A stretch of 30,206 nt of DNA from Bacteroidales bacterium. GTDB lineage: Bacteria > Bacteroidota > Bacteroidia > Bacteroidales > Paludibacteraceae. The notes beneath the pieces are model-generated. The model was not told the origin of the DNA and ran no database searches. It saw only the letters and a list, made by a program, of their open reading frames with translations. A program made the translations under genes and the position numbers. Position 1 is the first letter of the stretch, and the number at the start of each line of letters is the position of its first letter. Location of the stretch: contig SFDZ01000019.1 in assembly GCA_004557405.1 (NCBI GenBank), forward strand, positions 1 through 30,206. The letters are read 5' to 3'. Shown in pieces: positions 24,741-30,206 of the stretch.

Positions 24741-25058
24741 ATGAGTCGAATAGAAGAAGAAAAGAGAGTGGTGGAACAGATGATTCGTCTGTATTGCCGA
24801 AAATGCGAAGGGTATGACGAACTATGCCCAAGCTGCAAGGAACTGTTGGATTATGCCCATAGCCGACTCGAGAGATGCCGTTATGGCGAGCACAAGCCTA
24901 CCTGCAAGAAATGTCCGGTGCATTGCTATTGACCGAATATGAAAGAGCGTATCAGAATGGTAATGCGATGGTCAGGCCCCAGGATGCTTATCTACCATCC
25001 GATAGCAGCTATCCAACATCTCATCCGCGAGATAATAGCGCGAAGAAAGGATTGCTGA
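24741..25058 (+). pseudogene. YgbA-family (nitrous oxide-stimulated promoter family) gene with in-frame UGA
   Basis: An ATG at 24741 gives a 63-residue product ending in a cysteine-rich segment (CRYGEHKPTCKKCPVHCY). These features match the YgbA family associated with nitrosative-stress regulons: RLYCRKCEGYDELCPSC, YAHSRLERC and CPVHCY. The frame stops at TGA (24930-24932), but the same frame continues past it to TGA at 25056-25058 and encodes the family's normal C-terminal part (MKERIRMVMRWSGPRMLIYHP). One UGA therefore splits an otherwise full-length gene of about 105 codons. Nonsense mutation, sequencing error, read-through and selenocysteine are the options. Other genes here use TGA as a true stop, so global recoding is excluded. 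Confidence 0.75.
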
Positions 25059-25194
25059 ATGTGGTGAATGCCATCTTTTTCACTATCCTCCCCCGAACCA
25101 GCAATTATCGTGTATGCCATTTCATAAAGCGATTTCGGTATGTTATAAAACATGATTTGAGAAAGTAAGCGTATTATTTTTATAAAAAAAAGCA

Positions 25195-25202
25195 TATATT
25201 TG
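25195..25202 (+). promoter_or_regulatory. -7-like element, TATATTTG
   Basis: TATATTTG matches the Bacteroidetes -7 consensus in an AT-rich background and no gene follows closely. It may be chance or the start of a leader RNA. Confidence 0.3.
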
Positions 25203-25247
25203 TAAAAAAAAATAGCCCACATAATTGTGTTTTTCGAAATAAAAGTG

Positions 25248-25255
25248 TAATTTTG
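25248..25255 (+). promoter_or_regulatory. -7-like element, TAATTTTG
   Basis: TAATTTTG fits TAnnTTTG and is followed by GCAACC, a typical context for a start site. The next real gene is almost 390 bases away, so an untranslated RNA or long leader would be needed. Confidence 0.4.
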
Positions 25256-25486
25256 CAACCGAATATTATGTTTGACGTCTTGCTAGTTAGTTTTGTTGGC
25301 AAATAGTCTAATGTATTCGTATCTGTAAAGGCAAATTTAGTATCATGAGTTTGAACATTGTTTATTGCAGGTTAATGTCTTAACATAACGATTCTCGTTG
25401 CACATACGAACGATGTCATTATAATACGAACGGCTGAGAAAATTGGTTAATTGGTTAAATACGAATTGTGACTTAATAAACTCAAC

Positions 25487-25494
25487 TATATTTG
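25487..25494 (+). promoter_or_regulatory. Probable -7 element of the LRR-like/ATPase gene pair
   Basis: TATATTTG lies 147 bases before the ATG at 25642, with a TTG about 20 bases upstream as a weak -33. The ATACGAA repeats end 21 bases before it and so could be operator sites. Confidence 0.45.
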
Positions 25495-25641
25495 AGTGAA
25501 AAGATAAAGAATCATGTCCGTTTCTCTAACTATTCTCGTAACTCACTAACTTTCAATAAATCAAAGAGCAAAATTTTTGGGGATAGCGATGTATTAAAAC
25601 GCTTTTTATGAAGATAATATTATAACAAAAAATTTTACACT

Positions 25642-26328
25642 ATGGCAGAATTAATTGCAGAAGGAGTGATGGGAGAAAATCATGACTTCACTTGGAAATT
25701 TACTAATGACGGGACTTTAACAATATCTGGTTCTGGAGTGTTGAAGTATTCAGAATTCCCTCCGGAATGGTCTGAAGATCTTTCAGATGCGAAAAAATTT
25801 CAGAGAGTTGTATTTGAGGAAGGAGTAACAGAGATAATAAGTAAAATGCAGACTAATTATTCCAAAGATTTTTTATATCCATTTGTGGTAGAATTTCCCA
25901 ACTCTTTATATTATGTTAGTGGAAGAATCGTAAAGGATATGTTAATTGCATTCTTTCATTCATCCTTACCACCCAAAGGTGATTATAATGAAATTTCCGC
26001 AAAAATTAAATATGTTCCGTTTGATGCTGTTGAAACTTACAAGGCTTTAAGCGCATCAGACGTGATTATGGCTATGCCTCCGTGTTTTCAAAATACGGAT
26101 GTAGTAGAATTAGAGGAATCTAACTTGTTGAGAGTTGATACTTCTAAATTTAATCATGTTTCAGTCTATACAATTGATGGTGCTCTTGTTTTAAATAAAG
26201 TTTTATCTAGCTTTCGTAGTTTTAAGGATTTGATAAAGAAATCTGGTGATTATATTGCTGTCGTAGATGGAAAACAACAACGAATAAAAATTCTTACTGA
26301 CTATATTGAACCAGAAAAGAAGGAGTAG
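25642..26328 (+). CDS. Cytoplasmic BspA/LRR_5-like protein
   Basis: The N-terminus of this 228-residue protein has DFTWKFTNDGTLTISGSGVL (15-34) and FQRVVFEEGVTEI (53-65), the pattern of the first repeat in BspA-type leucine-rich surface proteins. The regular LRR_5 repeats do not follow clearly. The C-terminus (VSVYTIDGALV at 173-183, GDYIAVVDGKQQRIKIL at 202-218) resembles the short sorting tails of secreted Bacteroidetes proteins. Yet there is no signal peptide, so it is probably cytoplasmic. It ends three bases before the large GHKL ATPase gene, with codon use equally AT-rich, so the two were most likely acquired and are expressed together. A recognition or adaptor role is a guess. Confidence 0.6.
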   Translation: MAELIAEGVMGENHDFTWKFTNDGTLTISGSGVLKYSEFPPEWSEDLSDAKKFQRVVFEEGVTEIISKMQTNYSKDFLYPFVVEFPNSLYYVSGRIVKDMLIAFFHSSLPPKGDYNEISAKIKYVPFDAVETYKALSASDVIMAMPPCFQNTDVVELEESNLLRVDTSKFNHVSVYTIDGALVLNKVLSSFRSFKDLIKKSGDYIAVVDGKQQRIKILTDYIEPEKKE

Positions 26329-26331
26329 AAT

Positions 26332-29300
26332 ATGAAGGTCAATAGCTCGAAACAATTTCGAAAGTGGGTTAAAGAAAAAGAGCATCGGTCTGAAGTGGAT
26401 GAGAATTTTATGGGGTATGGGTATGACGAAGGGAATACTCATACCCATGGTTTTTTTAACTTGTTCCATGGAATTAAAGATGATATCGCGGGATATTTGA
26501 CTCCTCGACTTGATTTAGCGCAAGATAATCAAGCAATTTACGAGTTTGTTCAAAATGCGGCAGACTGTAAATCTACTCACTTTTTCTCATTTTGGAATGA
26601 TGAGTATTTTTTGGTATGTAATAACGGCGAAAAATTTACTTACGCAGGCCTTGAGTCTATTCTTAATGAAGGGCAATCAACAAAGCGCAGTCCTGATTCG
26701 ATAGGGCGATATGGTGTAGGTTTCAAAATTATTCATCGTTTGGTAGGCGAACATAATGGCCTACAAGAGATTATGAAGAAAGATTGTGGTCCAATTATTT
26801 TTTCATGGAATACAAGAGGGGATTTATTAGATTTCTTGTCAGGGTCATCTATTGAATTGTTGAATAATCATGATGACAATGTACCCTATTTGTTGAAAAT
26901 CTTACTAACCAATTTCCCTTCTGATGTAGAAGAAACTATTTTTGATACTGACCATCGTAGTCGAGTTGTCTTTCATAAAGAAGAATTAGTGGAATGCCAG
27001 TCTTACGCCAAGCAATGTCTGGATTCATATTTAGATGAAGAAGGAATAAATTTTGAACAAGGTTCTATTTTCTTTTTACGTCTTGGCAAAGGGAAGAAAT
27101 CGGTTCTTGATAATGACTATAACGAACTAAGTGGTAGTCTGTCCTATTCAATGAATACATTAAAAAAAATGTCATCTCTATGTGTTAATGGTAAGGAAAT
27201 ATTAAAAAAAGAACTGAATATTGAGGATGGTTATATTGCTGCTGGTTCTGAATCATTTCAGCGTCTAACTATTGATGAAAAATATAGAGAATATGATGTT
27301 AAATATTCATTTGGCTATATTCCATTTGTTGATGTCAAAGATTTGTCGGAATTGTTCACTCTAAAGAACTCACCAAATTTCTATAAGTTCTTCCCTATTA
27401 GTGATGAAATTAATAGTTTCGCTTTGTTCCTACATTGCGACACATTTGGTATCAGTACGAGTCGTCGAAGTTTGGATTGCTCTGAACATAATAAGACGAT
27501 TCTAACCTCAATGGCAGAGTTTATCAAACAGAAACTAGAAGAGTACAAGCAAACAGATATAAAGAAATATCTTCAATTATTTATTTCAATACTTCTCTCT
27601 GATCGGCCTATAAAATCAAATAACAGCTGGTTGGAGAGTGTGTTCTACCAACCATTATTGGAATACATCAAGCATAATATCCCTACGTGTAATAAATCAT
27701 TTAGACCATCAATTGAGGTAAAGATTAAGGGTACTTCTTTAATGTTGTCTCCAAGTGAAGTAGGTGCTAACTACGATTGGTTTATTTATGATAAAGATAA
27801 AGACAGTCTTTGGCAACGCGCAGCAATGGACACAACACGTATAGGTCTACAAGTGAGAGATATAAAAGGGCTTATTAAAGATGGCTCTGTTGACAAATGG
27901 AATAAGTGGATTGATAATCATCCAGAACTCATTGATTCTTTACTCGAAGAATTGAGAGAGGTTGAGTGTGCTGGTGACTTTGCTGAAAAACTGAAATGTT
28001 TAAAATTCTTTTCTACAAAATCAGGTCACAAGACATGGAATGAGATTATTTCAAATGATGACCTTATTTTGTTATCCGACAATACCGCGCAGATTAAAGA
28101 TGTACTTGAAAAATTAGGGTTTGAGTGTACTAATGAGGTGTTTAATGAAAATCATCCATTATGGAGACATCTGCAGAAGAAAAATGAGGGATATATTTTC
28201 CATATCGTTTGTGGCAAAATATTTAACGTTTCATTAACTCGCGAGGAAAAGATACGTCTTGTTACTTCAAAATTTGATGGAATAGGTGATGAGACAATCA
28301 AGAATATGCGTATATTTAATAACCAAAATGGTTCTTTATCAATAATGAAACAAATGCTTCCTTATGAGGCAACATACCCATTATGGATGAGCCAATATGT
28401 TATTAACAAAAATGAATATTCTCACAGACTTGATAGACTCTTAGTCCCTTCGAATAGAGTATTCGAAGAAATAGTATGGAATAACTATCATGCGATAATA
28501 CAGTCTATAAGTGATGATAAAGTTACGGCTATGGATACGTTATTTGCCCAGTTTGAAAGAGATTGGACAGATAGTTTTACTGAAAGACTTTTAAATAACT
28601 ATGGAGCAAATGAGAGTTTATTAACCATTATTGAGGCAAGAAAAGGAAGTCAAGAAACATATTTGAGGAGATTACCTGCAATCTATTTAGATGTAGATAA
28701 AGACTATTTGCCATCATCTTTTGAATACCGTGTTTTGAAATTATCCATAAATAGTGAAAGAAATGCCGAAATTTTAAAGGATAAGATTGTTATTGGCAAT
28801 AAAACTTTAAGGCAATATTCTTATGCAGACACAATTACCATAAAACAATTTAAAGGCCGGTCTATAGCCGATATTGTTATGAGTTTGTCAGATATTTTGC
28901 CTCATATGCAAACTTCTGATACATTATCGAGAATTGCAGCGAAATTTCCTTCTGTGCCTGATCTCTTTAAAAAGAATGAAATGGCTATCGAGGAGATTTA
29001 TAATATGTTACGCGCCAGCAATACTTATACAAATCCACAAAGATTATTTATAATGCTACGTTCAGGATATCGGAATGATGGTTATAGCCCTAATCTAGGT
29101 ACCTATTCGGATATTGCAGATTATGTAAGTTTTGTTGATTATCTGTTTAAAGAAGCACAAGAAAAAGACCAAATAGTTGATGTTGTCGATGCTTATGTAC
29201 ATCCATTTAAGGGATATGCAGATAAAAAGATATACTTATTTGCAAAACAATTAACACTTGAGTGTGAACAAGCTGATGAAGCCATTGAAAATTGGATCGG

Positions 29301-30206
29301 TGAAGACGGCAAAAAAAGATCTTTTATAAAGCATTTTGGCTATAAAGACTCCTTTTGTAGTGAATTGATTCGTCGTCAAAAATTTCTTGATAACGAAAAA
29401 CAAGAATATACGATTACTGATAATGAATGTAATAGATCATTCTTGGAATGGTCAATTACCCAATCAAGTCCTTTTACATTGAATCGAATAGATGTTCTAC
29501 GATTTATTTGTAAAACGAATCAAAGTTTTGCAAGTGAATGTTGGGATTTTGACAAATTGAAATCGAATTCGGTAGAATGGGATGATGATGAATATAAGAG
29601 ATGGTCAATTGGTACGCCACTTAAAATCTTTTTGTATGAAGGAAAAATGCCTTCTTATGGTAGATATGTTAAATTAGATGGGACAACTATTAGGATCTAT
29701 GAATATGCAAATGGTGAATACCTACGCGACGGAAATACGTTGTATATCAATAGCACCAATGATATTTCTCAAATTTTGGCAGTTGTTTCCTCTGATGCAA
29801 ACATTCCGTTTTCAAAAGATGATTGGAATACAATTTTTAGAGATACTACTGATTTAGTTATTTCTTTAGCGAAAAAAAATGAAGAGTTGAAGTCTGTAAT
29901 TGAAGAACTACGTCGCCAGTTGAAAGATAAAGATAAAGGAGCCACTATTGGTACTTCTATAGGAGAAGGTATTAATAACACGGCACAAATAGACGAAAAT
30001 AACGAAGCAAAAGAACTGGTTTTGGCAAAACTTGAAAAAATGCCGCTGGATCAGCTCGTCGACAGTTCCTTTGGCAGTCTGTTCAGCAACATGGATTCCA
30101 AATGGCTGCGGAGCTACGAGCGTGCGACGCTTTACGGGGAAATACTGGAGATAATCGACTATAGCCCTGAAATAGATACCTACCTGAAAGTAATATGTTT
30201 TCCGAC
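26332..30206 (+). CDS. Large sacsin/HSP90-like GHKL ATPase protein (3' end outside window)
   Basis: The frame is open from the ATG at 26332 to the window end, at least 1291 codons. The N-terminal ATPase has an N-box EFVQNAAD (71-78), the NNGE loop (97-100), ILNEGQSTK and the G-motif GRYGVGF (125-131), as in sacsin/HSP90-type GHKL proteins. A later FGISTSRRSLD (372-382) corresponds to the sacsin/HSP90 middle-domain arginine loop. The next 800 residues are mostly helical and charged, with a coiled coil near 1180-1205 (KKNEELKSVIEELRRQLKDK). No nuclease, helicase or NO VEIN domain is seen in the part present. It follows the LRR-like gene by 3 bases. GC rises sharply after about 30040, in frame. 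Such ATPases act as conformational clamps; the partner and role are unknown. Confidence 0.82.
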   Translation, partial: MKVNSSKQFRKWVKEKEHRSEVDENFMGYGYDEGNTHTHGFFNLFHGIKDDIAGYLTPRLDLAQDNQAIYEFVQNAADCKSTHFFSFWNDEYFLVCNNGEKFTYAGLESILNEGQSTKRSPDSIGRYGVGFKIIHRLVGEHNGLQEIMKKDCGPIIFSWNTRGDLLDFLSGSSIELLNNHDDNVPYLLKILLTNFPSDVEETIFDTDHRSRVVFHKEELVECQSYAKQCLDSYLDEEGINFEQGSIFFLRLGKGKKSVLDNDYNELSGSLSYSMNTLKKMSSLCVNGKEILKKELNIEDGYIAAGSESFQRLTIDEKYREYDVKYSFGYIPFVDVKDLSELFTLKNSPNFYKFFPISDEINSFALFLHCDTFGISTSRRSLDCSEHNKTILTSMAEFIKQKLEEYKQTDIKKYLQLFISILLSDRPIKSNNSWLESVFYQPLLEYIKHNIPTCNKSFRPSIEVKIKGTSLMLSPSEVGANYDWFIYDKDKDSLWQRAAMDTTRIGLQVRDIKGLIKDGSVDKWNKWIDNHPELIDSLLEELREVECAGDFAEKLKCLKFFSTKSGHKTWNEIISNDDLILLSDNTAQIKDVLEKLGFECTNEVFNENHPLWRHLQKKNEGYIFHIVCGKIFNVSLTREEKIRLVTSKFDGIGDETIKNMRIFNNQNGSLSIMKQMLPYEATYPLWMSQYVINKNEYSHRLDRLLVPSNRVFEEIVWNNYHAIIQSISDDKVTAMDTLFAQFERDWTDSFTERLLNNYGANESLLTIIEARKGSQETYLRRLPAIYLDVDKDYLPSSFEYRVLKLSINSERNAEILKDKIVIGNKTLRQYSYADTITIKQFKGRSIADIVMSLSDILPHMQTSDTLSRIAAKFPSVPDLFKKNEMAIEEIYNMLRASNTYTNPQRLFIMLRSGYRNDGYSPNLGTYSDIADYVSFVDYLFKEAQEKDQIVDVVDAYVHPFKGYADKKIYLFAKQLTLECEQADEAIENWIGEDGKKRSFIKHFGYKDSFCSELIRRQKFLDNEKQEYTITDNECNRSFLEWSITQSSPFTLNRIDVLRFICKTNQSFASECWDFDKLKSNSVEWDDDEYKRWSIGTPLKIFLYEGKMPSYGRYVKLDGTTIRIYEYANGEYLRDGNTLYINSTNDISQILAVVSSDANIPFSKDDWNTIFRDTTDLVISLAKKNEELKSVIEELRRQLKDKDKGATIGTSIGEGINNTAQIDENNEAKELVLAKLEKMPLDQLVDSSFGSLFSNMDSKWLRSYERATLYGEILEIIDYSPEIDTYLKVICFP

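Larger units (their letters stand above)
25059..25641 (+). other. AT-rich gene-poor stretch at the edge of the right island
   Basis: I see no credible gene in these 583 bases. GC falls markedly from about 25150 onward. Three TAnnTTTG boxes point right (25195, 25248, 25487). The motif ATACGAA occurs at 25404, 25424 and 25459 and inverted at 25316; the first two extend to ATACGAACG. GGTTAATTGGTTAA at 25445-25458 is a tandem. No tRNA, transposase or clear attachment site is visible. A 12-codon ATG frame at 25268 after the 25248 box could be a leader peptide but is too short to defend. Confidence 0.6.

Noticed and set aside
24741..25058. Alternative genetic code with UGA as a sense codon
   Set aside because: recR, rfbA, dnaA-independent housekeeping genes such as secDF and rlmN end properly at TGA here, so UGA is a normal stop in this genome.
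24992..25258. Minus-strand 88-codon frame after the YgbA-family gene
   Set aside because: Its left part overlaps the conserved C-terminal codons of the YgbA frame and no family is recognised. The portion near 25060-25150 looks slightly protein-like, so a gene remnant cannot be fully excluded.
25404..25465. CRISPR-like array from the ATACGAA repeats
   Set aside because: The repeats are only 7-9 bases with uneven spacing and no cas genes; an operator cluster is a better reading.

Overview
The window looks like a chromosomal segment of a Bacteroidetes bacterium, most likely of the order Bacteroidales. The evidence is several TAnnTTTG-type -7 promoter elements just upstream of genes, a single-chain SecDF fusion, a DUF4293-type membrane protein, a GldA-like ABC ATPase, and a helix-turn-helix plus Ser/Thr kinase pair of a type common in that phylum. 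I cannot name the genus.

Left accessory edge (about 1-2500). Two small plus-strand reading frames, the first cut by the window edge and apparently frameshifted, meet a minus-strand cassette. The cassette runs from a 99-residue N-terminal remnant of a type I restriction methyltransferase (HsdM), through a DNA-binding-like protein, to a membrane-anchored Ser/Thr kinase.

Housekeeping core (about 2500-24600, roughly 50% GC by eye). Minus strand: apbE and an outer-membrane-type protein. Plus strand: recR, a small membrane protein, a HAD-like phosphatase and a DUF4293 protein, ending at a bidirectional terminator. Minus strand again: rfbA, an alpha/beta hydrolase and rfbC. Plus strand: secDF, a large secreted protein, rlmN, a GldA-like ABC ATPase, ruvB, a polysaccharide flippase-like protein, a PnuC-like transporter, adenine deaminase, a flavin reductase-like protein, dapF and glyA. 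A minus-strand SCP/CAP-domain gene closes the core. Tight spacing suggests operons at recR to DUF4293, rfbA to rfbC, ruvB to flippase, and PnuC to glyA.

Right accessory island (about 25060 to the end, clearly AT-rich). It starts after a small YgbA-family gene interrupted by one in-frame UGA. A 580-base gene-poor stretch with a repeated 7-bp motif follows. Next come a cytoplasmic BspA/LRR-like protein and, 3 bases later, a very large open frame (at least 1291 codons, running off the end) whose N-terminus is a sacsin/HSP90-like GHKL ATPase. This pair is the best candidate for an undescribed system, perhaps a defence module; that is inference from architecture and setting. The last 170 bases of the large frame switch abruptly to higher GC, suggesting a recombinant C-terminus.
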